From the NCBI GenBank assembly GCA_964604465.1, contig CAZRYZ010000018.1, positions 1 to 24,521 of the forward strand: DNA of 24,521 bases, given 5' to 3'. This document shows positions 17,463-23,685 of this stretch, in pieces; position 1 is the first letter of the stretch; every line of letters begins with the position of its first letter. Below the pieces are notes generated by a model. That model searched no databases, was not told the origin of the DNA, and saw only the letters and a program-made list of their open reading frames with translations. This stretch comes from Fluviibacter sp964604465 (lineage in GTDB: Bacteria; Pseudomonadota; Gammaproteobacteria; Burkholderiales; Rhodocyclaceae). Both the position numbers and the translations under genes were made by a program.

Positions 17463-18659
17463 TCAGTGCAGCGTGCTCGGTTGGGCTGCCACGGATTCTG
17501 GCATTTCCAGATGCGCTAGCTCGCCATCGGCATTAGCGTACATCGGGCCCCCACAGTCCTCGCAGAATTCCATGGGGAAACGGTGTTCATGGGTGACGAT
17601 ATCCGTTACCCCGCACTGGCGAAGCACTTGTTCGATCTCGGCGACCATATCAACCTGCTCGTCTTCGGGCCCCAGCAATGGCCAGACGACCCCGTGGTAG
17701 AGGGTCTCGTCATTACGAGGGCCAAGGCCAATCCGGAACTCTTCCAGGCGCTGGGCATGGAATGGCCCGATGACTGCGCGCTGTTTTTCAGGCGGGAGAT
17801 TTATTGCCTCGTGTAGGAACTGGATGCACGCTTGCACCGAATGCGGGCGAGATGCACGATCTGCCGCAGCGCAGGCGGCATGGAAGGCATCGGGTAACAG
17901 GGCCGAGATCCGGCAGCCGGCCAGCAAGGGTTCCAGCACGGGCAGGCAGGTGTTGGCCCAGAGGCGTTCGATCTCTGTCCGGTCATTAGTGGGTGTATTG
18001 CCGCTGCCGCTGCGCGGTTCTTGCCAGCGGAAGAACGCTTCACCCCGAGGCACCGCCACGGCAGCGATCAGATACCGGGTGTCCGATAGAAAGCGGTTGG
18101 TTTCCTCGCGAGCCTGATCGTGCAGGGGCGGGGCTTTGCCGCTAGCCAGCGCTTCAGTCAGGGTTCGGGTCAAACGGCTGAGCTGGCTGAACTCGCGGGG
18201 AATCTGATCCGGACCGGCCAGCATGCCTAGCACGCTGAGACGGGCGTGACGGGTTAATACGGTGTTTTGTAGTACCTCGCCCAGACGCAGTCGATCCTTA
18301 TTTGCCATCACTGGTGCTGGAATGGCATAGCGTGACCAGGTCAGAATCGGGCAGGCAATCAGAAGCACGTCATGCGGTTGACCATCCATGAGTACCGAGC
18401 CCGATTCGACCACCGATTCAATCGTATCCATCAGGGCATCGTGACCAACCGGCTCGCTTTCGCTGAGGCGGTTGAGTACGGTGTTCAGGGAATCATCGTC
18501 ATTGTCGGCAAGAAGTCTTTCGACCAAGGCCTGCAACCGGGTATGCCAGTAGGAACGCTCCAGACGACCGCCGGCCTGTGCCAGTCCGGTCGCTAGCCAA
18601 TTGAGTTGAGCCATTTCACGCGACAGGCGCGGACGGGATCCGTAAGGAGGACGCTTCAT
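17463..18659 (-). CDS. DUF2863-like protein of unknown function heading the biotin operon
   Basis: A 398-residue cytosolic-looking protein without signal peptide or membrane segments. The N-terminal pattern (MKRPPYGSRPRLSREMAQL, then WLATGLAQAGGRLE) and overall size recall DUF2863, a betaproteobacterial family of unknown function; this is recognition from memory, not a search. The body is mostly helical-looking with several Arg/Asp-rich stretches. Near the C-terminus there is one C-x-x-C pair (Cys366, Cys369, in EFCEDCGGPMY) and a His at 383, a possible small metal site. It starts at ATG 18659 without a visible ribosome-binding site; a second in-frame ATG is at codon 16. Only 10 bp separate it from bioA, so it is probably the first gene of the biotin transcript. 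I do not assign a function. Confidence 0.75.
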   Translation of the reverse strand: MKRPPYGSRPRLSREMAQLNWLATGLAQAGGRLERSYWHTRLQALVERLLADNDDDSLNTVLNRLSESEPVGHDALMDTIESVVESGSVLMDGQPHDVLLIACPILTWSRYAIPAPVMANKDRLRLGEVLQNTVLTRHARLSVLGMLAGPDQIPREFSQLSRLTRTLTEALASGKAPPLHDQAREETNRFLSDTRYLIAAVAVPRGEAFFRWQEPRSGSGNTPTNDRTEIERLWANTCLPVLEPLLAGCRISALLPDAFHAACAAADRASRPHSVQACIQFLHEAINLPPEKQRAVIGPFHAQRLEEFRIGLGPRNDETLYHGVVWPLLGPEDEQVDMVAEIEQVLRQCGVTDIVTHEHRFPMEFCEDCGGPMYANADGELAHLEMPESVAAQPSTLH

Positions 18660-18665
18660 GTTTGT

Positions 18666-18694
18666 ATTTTACCAAGCCGGTGGCCGACCGTCAG
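18666..18694 (-). promoter_or_regulatory. Candidate promoter for the DUF2863-bio operon
   Basis: On the minus strand CTGACG (18689-18694) and TAAAAT (18666-18671) are separated by 17 bases, a reasonable sigma-70 pair. The predicted start of transcription falls at or within a few bases of the ATG at 18659, and no ribosome-binding site is visible, so the mRNA could be leaderless or translation could begin at a later codon. I see no BirA-type paired operator here. Confidence 0.35.
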
Positions 18695-18768
18695 ACAGTC
18701 GCGCTTGGGCGCCCCCATTGGTAACATAGACCCCGATTTGTGAATTCACTTCCCGAGGTAGGCCAACC

Positions 18769-19548
18769 ATGCTGTTTCTCCTGTCACCCGCCAAATCGTT
18801 GGATTTTGACCCGGTTTCCAAGGATATTCCGCACACCGAGCCGCGTTTTACCGACCGGGCGGCACCCTTGATCGATATTCTGCGCCAGCAGTCGCCTGCG
18901 CAGATTGCCGAGCTGATGTCGCTGAGCGACAAACTGGCCGTACTTAATGTGACCCGCTATGCCGATTGGTCGGTCAAACATACCCAGCCGGAGGCCAAGC
19001 AGGCCATCCTGGCCTTTAACGGGGATGTTTACGAGGGACTCGATGCCCCTACGCTGAACAAGAAGCAGTTAAGTTACGTGCAGGATCATGTGCGAATTCT
19101 CTCGGGCCTGTATGGGGTGATTCGCCCGCTGGATCTGATGCGACCTTATCGACTGGAAATGGGTACCCGGTTGGCCAACCCTGCGGGTAAGGATCTATAT
19201 GCCTGGTGGCGCGAATCCAATACCGCCTGTGTGCTGGAGGATCTCAAGGCAGCGGGTCAGCCCCTGGTGAATACCGCCTCGGATGAATACTTCAAATCGG
19301 TGGATCGCAAGGCGCTCCTAAAGGCGGGGGTTACGATCATCGATACGGTGTTTGAAGACTGGAAAGACGGTAAGTTCAAGATCATCAGCTTTTACGCCAA
19401 ACGGGCTCGCGGTCTCATTGTTCGAGCTGCGGCCGAGGGTAACTGGAAAAAATCGGCAGATTTGCAGGGCTTTGATGCCGAGGGCTACACGTACACGCCG
19501 GCAGTCTCTACCGAGACCTCACTGGTCTTCCGGCGGCGTCAGGTCTGA
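18769..19548 (+). CDS. yaaA: Peroxide stress protein YaaA (DUF328 family)
   Basis: A 259-residue protein of the YaaA/UPF0246 family, which in E. coli limits intracellular iron and protects DNA during hydrogen peroxide stress. The signature start MLFLLSPAKSLDF, the middle VLNVTRYADWSVKHTQPEAKQAI followed by AFNGDVYEGLDA, the YGVIRPLDLMRPYRLEMGT stretch and the C-terminal ISFYAKRARGL are all diagnostic. A GAGGTAGG ribosome-binding site lies about 7 bases before the ATG. Its last 30 bases overlap the end of the convergent PIN-domain gene. It is divergent from the DUF2863-bio operon across a 109-bp gap. Confidence 0.95.
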   Translation: MLFLLSPAKSLDFDPVSKDIPHTEPRFTDRAAPLIDILRQQSPAQIAELMSLSDKLAVLNVTRYADWSVKHTQPEAKQAILAFNGDVYEGLDAPTLNKKQLSYVQDHVRILSGLYGVIRPLDLMRPYRLEMGTRLANPAGKDLYAWWRESNTACVLEDLKAAGQPLVNTASDEYFKSVDRKALLKAGVTIIDTVFEDWKDGKFKIISFYAKRARGLIVRAAAEGNWKKSADLQGFDAEGYTYTPAVSTETSLVFRRRQV

Positions 19549-20028
19549 TGCCTCATGGCTGAGCGGGTCATCCAACAGTCTGGGGAGCGCCTGCTCCGGC
19601 AGCAGAATCGCGAAGGGGCAGGGTCGGTTTCGGGCTTTGGCCAGCTTGAGCACCAGATTGTCGCGGCTGATCAGCATGTCGGCTTGGCCGGCCAGGGCCA
19701 GCTCCAAAAACATCTGATCATCAGGGTCCCGGCATTTGGGCAGCTGGGGGGCGCCCTGCGGGATGGGTTGTGTCACCAGCGTCACCCGCGACCGGTACAC
19801 CTCAAACAGGCGCTGTTGTCCGGCATTATCAAGTTTGAACTGCTTGTAACCGGTAACGCGCTTCAGTTCCGCCAGTGTCTGTTCGTTCACCAGGCAAATC
19901 ACTCGCCCCGATTCAATAGCCGCCATCAGCGATGCCAGGGGCGGCGCATGAAAATGAAACAGATCCATCACTACATTGGTGTCAAGGACCAAGCGGGGGG
20001 TTGGCGCGGTCATGTCTGAATCGGGCAC
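19519..20028 (-). CDS. PIN-domain protein, putative toxin-type ribonuclease (COG1569-like)
   Basis: A 169-residue PIN-fold protein. The acidic residues expected to bind metal are visible: Asp in RLVLDTNVVMDL near the N-terminus, Glu in EQTLAELKRV, the Asp pair in CRDPDDQMFLELA and the Asp in MLISRDNLVLKL. PIN proteins of this kind are often annotated as VapC-like toxins that cleave RNA. No antitoxin-like small gene lies beside it, so a chromosomal RNase role is also possible. The start is ambiguous: GTG at 20028 has AGGTG just upstream, while ATG at 20013 gives the more typical short N-terminus but has no ribosome-binding site. Either start overlaps the 5' end of the divergent YkgJ-like gene. 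The 3' end overlaps yaaA by 30 bases. Confidence 0.85.
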   Translation of the reverse strand: MPDSDMTAPTPRLVLDTNVVMDLFHFHAPPLASLMAAIESGRVICLVNEQTLAELKRVTGYKQFKLDNAGQQRLFEVYRSRVTLVTQPIPQGAPQLPKCRDPDDQMFLELALAGQADMLISRDNLVLKLAKARNRPCPFAILLPEQALPRLLDDPLSHEASDLTPPEDQ

Positions 20029-20383
20029 ATCACACCTGTCGATCTGCGAACGTTGTGGCGCCTGTTGTGCCAGTTACCGGGTGGATTTTCATCCGTCCGA
20101 ATTAGCCAAAGCATCGGGTGAGACCGGTGTGCCTATCGGGATGGCGATCCGACTGACGCCCAAACTGATGCGGATGAAAGGGACGGATGATGCCAGCCCC
20201 CGGTGCATTGCCCTGACCGGTGAAATCGGTTGCCAGGTGGGCTGCACGATATACGCGGATCGACCATCGCCCTGCCATGAGTTCAACCCCTGGGCGGCGT
20301 TGGGTATTGCTGATCAGGCCTGTGACCGGGCGCGCATCCGTCATGGTTTAAGGCCGCTTTCCGAAGGCCACTGTCCGAATTAG
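20012..20383 (+). CDS. YkgJ-family cysteine cluster protein
   Basis: A 123-residue soluble protein with the CxxCxxCC cluster (Cys12, 15, 18 and 19 in CERCGACC). Further cysteines follow in PRCIAL, GCQVGC and the conserved TIYADRPSPCHEFNPW segment. This pattern defines the zinc/iron-chelating YkgJ/UPF0153 family, whose function is largely unknown. The ATG at 20012 is preferred; earlier in-frame TTG and GTG codons (19976, 19979) add residues not typical of the family. A G-rich stretch about 13 bases upstream may serve as ribosome-binding site. Its start codon lies within the 5' end of the divergent PIN gene. The stop is 16 bp from the end of the convergent tal gene. Confidence 0.87.
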   Translation: MSESGTSHLSICERCGACCASYRVDFHPSELAKASGETGVPIGMAIRLTPKLMRMKGTDDASPRCIALTGEIGCQVGCTIYADRPSPCHEFNPWAALGIADQACDRARIRHGLRPLSEGHCPN

Positions 20384-20399
20384 CGTTGAACAACAGCGA

Positions 20400-21503
20400 T
20401 TAAACCAGCTTGAGTAGATCGGCGTAGGCCGCTTCAAACTGGGCTAGGCCGGCCACCTGCAGATCATGGCCGACCTGATCTAGATCAATGCCCAGAGCCG
20501 ATAGGGCGGCCAATTGCTCGTGTGCGGTGGCAATGTCGTTGTCGAGGGTGCGTGCAACCTGCCCGTGGTCCCTGAAGGCGACCAGCGTGGCATCGGGCAC
20601 GGTGTTGACTGTCTGTGGCCCGATCAGTTCATCCACATAGAGCGTATCCGGGTACGCCGGATTCTTGACTGATGTCGAGGCCCAGAGCAGCCACTGGGGT
20701 TTGGCACCCAGGGCAATCAGGTCGGCGATGCCCTCTGATCCCGTCTCGGCGATCAGGCTCTGCCACTGCTCGTAGGCGGTCTTGCACAGGGCGATGGCAC
20801 TTTTTCCCTGCAGTTCGGCGGGTAACTTGGGGTCGAGGGTGTTGTCGGTCCGGCTGACAAAGAAGCTGGCCACCGAGGCGACGTTACCGATATGTTCTGG
20901 GGTGCCCGCCTGCTGGCACGCAGCAACCCAGCGCTTTAGCCCTGCCGCATGGGCGGCCTGCACGGCCTCTAATTGTTCATGCGAAAAAATCAGCGTGACA
21001 TTGACATTAATCCCCTGGGCGATGACCTCAGTGATGGCCTTGCAGCCCGCGGGGGTGGCCGGAATCTTGATCATGGCATTGGGGCGGTCGATGGTTTTCC
21101 AGAGTCGGACTGCGGCGTCCACCGTCCCACGGGCATCATGTGCCAGACGGGGCGAGACCTCAAAGCTGACATAACCCCGCGCCCCCCCGCTCGCATCCCA
21201 TTGGGGGCGGAAGAGATCGCAGGCCGCCTGGATGTCCGGCAGCGCGATGGCTTCGAAACGAGCCTCGGGATTCGTTTCGCTGGCGCGGGCCGCGGCAATG
21301 GCTGGGGCGTAGGCCGTATCTTTGCTGAAGGCCTGCTGGAAGATGGCCGGATTCGAGGTTAGCCCGGCAACGGCATGGTCATTGATCCAGCCGGCCAGAG
21401 TGCCACTCTCGATGAGGGCACGCGATAGGGTGTCGAGCCAGATCTGCTGGCCGAGTTGGGCGGTAGCCGCAATGCGGCTGGGGGGTGTTTGGGGTGCGTT
21501 CAT
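20400..21503 (-). CDS. tal: Transaldolase (TalB-distinct, longer subfamily)
   Basis: Non-oxidative pentose phosphate pathway: moves a dihydroxyacetone unit from sedoheptulose 7-phosphate to glyceraldehyde 3-phosphate. It has 367 residues, matching the longer bacterial Tal subfamily (about 360-380) rather than E. coli TalB (317). Motifs are LGQQIWLDTLSR (17-28, Asp24), GLTSNPAIFQQA (47-58), the Schiff-base lysine Lys146 in NAMIKIPATPAG, NVNVTLIFS and ASVASFFVSRTD. The ATG at 21503 has no visible ribosome-binding site, and a TATAAA lies only 7 bases upstream of it. It is convergent with the YkgJ-like gene and divergent from prpE. Confidence 0.96.
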   Translation of the reverse strand: MNAPQTPPSRIAATAQLGQQIWLDTLSRALIESGTLAGWINDHAVAGLTSNPAIFQQAFSKDTAYAPAIAAARASETNPEARFEAIALPDIQAACDLFRPQWDASGGARGYVSFEVSPRLAHDARGTVDAAVRLWKTIDRPNAMIKIPATPAGCKAITEVIAQGINVNVTLIFSHEQLEAVQAAHAAGLKRWVAACQQAGTPEHIGNVASVASFFVSRTDNTLDPKLPAELQGKSAIALCKTAYEQWQSLIAETGSEGIADLIALGAKPQWLLWASTSVKNPAYPDTLYVDELIGPQTVNTVPDATLVAFRDHGQVARTLDNDIATAHEQLAALSALGIDLDQVGHDLQVAGLAQFEAAYADLLKLV

Positions 21504-21510
21504 GACGTCA

Positions 21511-21538
21511 TTTATACCTAAAAGCGAAGGCGGGTCAG
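21511..21538 (-). promoter_or_regulatory. Candidate promoter for tal, very close to its start codon
   Basis: On the minus strand CTGACC (21533-21538), a 16-base spacer and TATAAA (21511-21516) make a plausible sigma-70 promoter. Transcription would begin at or next to the ATG (21501-21503), which has no ribosome-binding site, so a leaderless message is possible. This is a weak, pattern-only call. Confidence 0.3.
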
Positions 21539-21603
21539 CTTGGTGTAAGGCTACAGGCGTAATTATGGCGGTTGATTTGCTGCATCGACAACCGATGACG
21601 CCT

Positions 21604-21634
21604 GCCAGACCCGCTCTGGCGAGGTGGCTTTTTT
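21604..21634 (+). promoter_or_regulatory. Terminator-like or attenuator-like hairpin in the prpE leader
   Basis: GCCAGA (21604-21609) is mirrored by TCTGGC (21615-21620). Alternatively GCC and ACC on the left can pair with GGTGGC (21623-21628), and that pairing is followed directly by six T (21629-21634). Two mutually exclusive stems with a T-run after the second look like an attenuator. No plus-strand gene lies upstream that would need a terminator here (the nearest plus-strand gene ends at 20383). Confidence 0.35.
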
Positions 21635-21646
21635 AACATAAAACAG

Positions 21647-21664
21647 GTTTCGCCTTCGCGAAAC
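21647..21664 (+). repeat. Hairpin in the prpE 5' leader
   Basis: GTTTCGC (21647-21653), loop CTTC, GCGAAAC (21658-21664): a perfect 7-bp stem with a 4-base loop, 17 bases before the prpE ribosome-binding site AGAGGAGG (21681-21688). There is no T-run after it, so it is not a terminator. It may be an operator or an mRNA-stabilising stem. Confidence 0.5.
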
Positions 21665-21697
21665 GGATACCAAGCATGCCAGAGGAGGCGCTTTACT

Positions 21698-23593
21698 ATG
21701 GGTAAGTATCAGGATTTCCACAAGCGTTCGATCGAGAACCGCGACGAGTTCTGGGGCGAACAGGCCAAGCTGGTTGAATGGAAGGAACCATTCACTGAGG
21801 TCTGTGATTACTCGCGCCCGCCCTTCGTCAAGTGGTTCGTGAACGGCAAAACCAACCTTTGCTACAACGCGGTTGATCGCCATGCCGCGGCTCGCCCTAA
21901 TGACAAGGCGTTGATCTATATCTCGACTGAAACCAATGAAGAGAAGGTCTATACCTGGGCCGAGATGCTGCGTGAAGTCGAGCGCATGGCTGCGGTACTC
22001 AAGAGCCAGGGCGTTGAGGAAGGTGATCGCGTTCTGATCTACATGCCGATGATTCCGGAAGCGATCTTTGCCATGCTGGCGACCGTTCGCATCGGTGCGA
22101 TTCACTCCGTGGTCTTTGGTGGTTTTGCCGCCGGTTCGCTGGCCACCCGTATTGATGATGCCAAGCCGAAGGTCATGGTGACGGCAGATGCTGGTATGCG
22201 TAACGGCAAGCCGGTGCCGTACAAGCACCTCGTTGACGAGGCCCTGAGCCTGGCTGAGTTCCCGCCGGCCAAGGTCATTATCGTGGATCGCGGCTTGGAT
22301 AAGGGCTTTCCGCGTGTGGCCGGTCGTGATGTGGACTACGCTGAACTGCGCGCCCAGCACATGGATGATCAGGTGCCGTGCACCTGGGTCGAGTCGTCGC
22401 ACCCGTCGTATATCCTCTACACCTCGGGGACCACTGGCAAACCGAAGGGCGTGCAACGTGATACCGGCGGTTATCTGGTGGCACTGGCCGCCTCGATGAA
22501 GCACATCTATCTGGGCGACCCAGGGGAGACATTCTTCTCGACCTCGGATATCGGCTGGGTCGTCGGTCACTCGTACATCGTGTACGGCCCGCTGATCGCT
22601 GGTATGGCGACTGTGGTGTACGAAGGTACGCCGCTGCGTCCGGATCCGGCCATCTGGTGGCAGATCGTTGAAAAGTACAAGGTCAACGTCATGTTCTCGG
22701 CGCCTACCGCTGCCCGCGTGCTGAAGAAGCAAGATCCGGCCTACATGAAGAAACATGATCTCTCCAGCCTGAAACACATCTTCATGGCCGGCGAGCCGCT
22801 GGACGAGCCGACCCACGAATGGTTCATGGGCGAGCTGAACAAGCCCGTCATCGATAACTACTGGCAGACCGAAACCGGCTGGCCGATGATTGCCGCCGTG
22901 CCGGGTGTCGAAAAGACACCGATCAAATACGGTTCGCCATCGTTCCCGGTCTATGGTTACGACCTGCGTATCTTCCGTGAAGACGGCACCGAGTGCGGTC
23001 CGAACGAGAAGGGTATCGCTGCGGTGGTACCGCCGATGCCGCCGGGTTGCCTCTCCACCGTTTGGGGTCAGGACGAGCGTTTCGTTAGCACCTATTTCAG
23101 CCTGTTCAAGGATCCGCTGGTCTATTCATCGTACGACTGGGCCATCAAAGACGAGAACGGTTACTTCACGATTCTGGGCCGCACCGATGATGTGATCAAC
23201 GTTGCCGGCCACCGCCTTGGCACCCGTGAGATCGAAGAAGCCGTCCAGAACCACAAGGGTATTGCCGAAGTGGCCGTGGTGGGCGTCGAAGACAAGCTCA
23301 AGGGTCAAGTGCCAATCGCCTTTGCCGTGGTCAAGAGCGCGGATAGCGTCGACACCCCGGAAAAGGTCAAAGCCCTGGAGAAGGAAGTCATGGGCACCGT
23401 CGATGGCATCCTGGGTGCCATTGCACGTCCGGGCCGTGTGTACTTTGTCACCGCACTGCCGAAGACACGCTCGGGCAAGATGCTGCGTCGTTCGCTGCAG
23501 GCGCTGGCCGAAGGCCGTGATCCGGGCGACCTGACCACCATCGATGATCCGTCGACCATTGAAAACATCAAGAAGCTCGTAGCAGCAGGTTAA
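21698..23593 (+). CDS. prpE: Propionyl-CoA synthetase type acyl-CoA ligase
   Basis: An AMP-forming ligase that activates a short-chain acid, most likely propionate, to its CoA ester. It has 631 residues, the PrpE length (E. coli and Salmonella about 628). The ATP-binding motif is YTSGTTGKPKGVQRDTGGY (starting at Tyr241) and the acyl-site region is NYWQTETGWPM. The hinge region is GRTDDVINVAGHRLGTREIEEA and the C-terminal A10 lysine is Lys594 in TRSGKMLRRS, equivalent to the acetylated lysine of Salmonella PrpE. The GTTGKPKGVQRDTGGY and HRLGTREIEEA forms separate PrpE from acetyl-CoA synthetase. It has a strong AGAGGAGG ribosome-binding site 9 bases before the ATG. No other methylcitrate-cycle gene (prpB, prpC, prpD) is adjacent. 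Acetate as an additional substrate cannot be excluded. Confidence 0.92.
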   Translation: MGKYQDFHKRSIENRDEFWGEQAKLVEWKEPFTEVCDYSRPPFVKWFVNGKTNLCYNAVDRHAAARPNDKALIYISTETNEEKVYTWAEMLREVERMAAVLKSQGVEEGDRVLIYMPMIPEAIFAMLATVRIGAIHSVVFGGFAAGSLATRIDDAKPKVMVTADAGMRNGKPVPYKHLVDEALSLAEFPPAKVIIVDRGLDKGFPRVAGRDVDYAELRAQHMDDQVPCTWVESSHPSYILYTSGTTGKPKGVQRDTGGYLVALAASMKHIYLGDPGETFFSTSDIGWVVGHSYIVYGPLIAGMATVVYEGTPLRPDPAIWWQIVEKYKVNVMFSAPTAARVLKKQDPAYMKKHDLSSLKHIFMAGEPLDEPTHEWFMGELNKPVIDNYWQTETGWPMIAAVPGVEKTPIKYGSPSFPVYGYDLRIFREDGTECGPNEKGIAAVVPPMPPGCLSTVWGQDERFVSTYFSLFKDPLVYSSYDWAIKDENGYFTILGRTDDVINVAGHRLGTREIEEAVQNHKGIAEVAVVGVEDKLKGQVPIAFAVVKSADSVDTPEKVKALEKEVMGTVDGILGAIARPGRVYFVTALPKTRSGKMLRRSLQALAEGRDPGDLTTIDDPSTIENIKKLVAAG

Positions 23594-23612
23594 TTGACCG
23601 ATGTTTTAAATG

Positions 23613-23643
23613 AAACGGCCAGTCACGTGACTGGCCGTTTTTT
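23613..23643 (+). terminator. Rho-independent terminator of prpE
   Basis: A perfect 14-bp palindromic stem, AAACGGCCAGTCAC (23613-23626) against GTGACTGGCCGTTT (23627-23640), continuing into a run of six T. It lies 20 bp after the prpE stop. Because A residues precede the stem it could also stop minus-strand transcription, but no minus-strand gene reads into it here. Confidence 0.93.
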
Positions 23644-23685
23644 CTTGTAGGATGTCAAATCTATTTCCCAAAGAGGTTATGTGAC

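Noticed and set aside
18660..18768. BirA-type biotin operator upstream of the bio operon
   Set aside because: TTTGTATTTTACC near 18661 superficially resembles one half-site, but the required inverted partner at 14-16 bases is missing.
21563..22816. 417-codon minus-strand open frame across the prpE start
   Set aside because: It is antisense to prpE, whose own frame carries all conserved ligase motifs. The antisense product is His/Arg-rich with no recognisable domain, typical of a GC-rich shadow frame.
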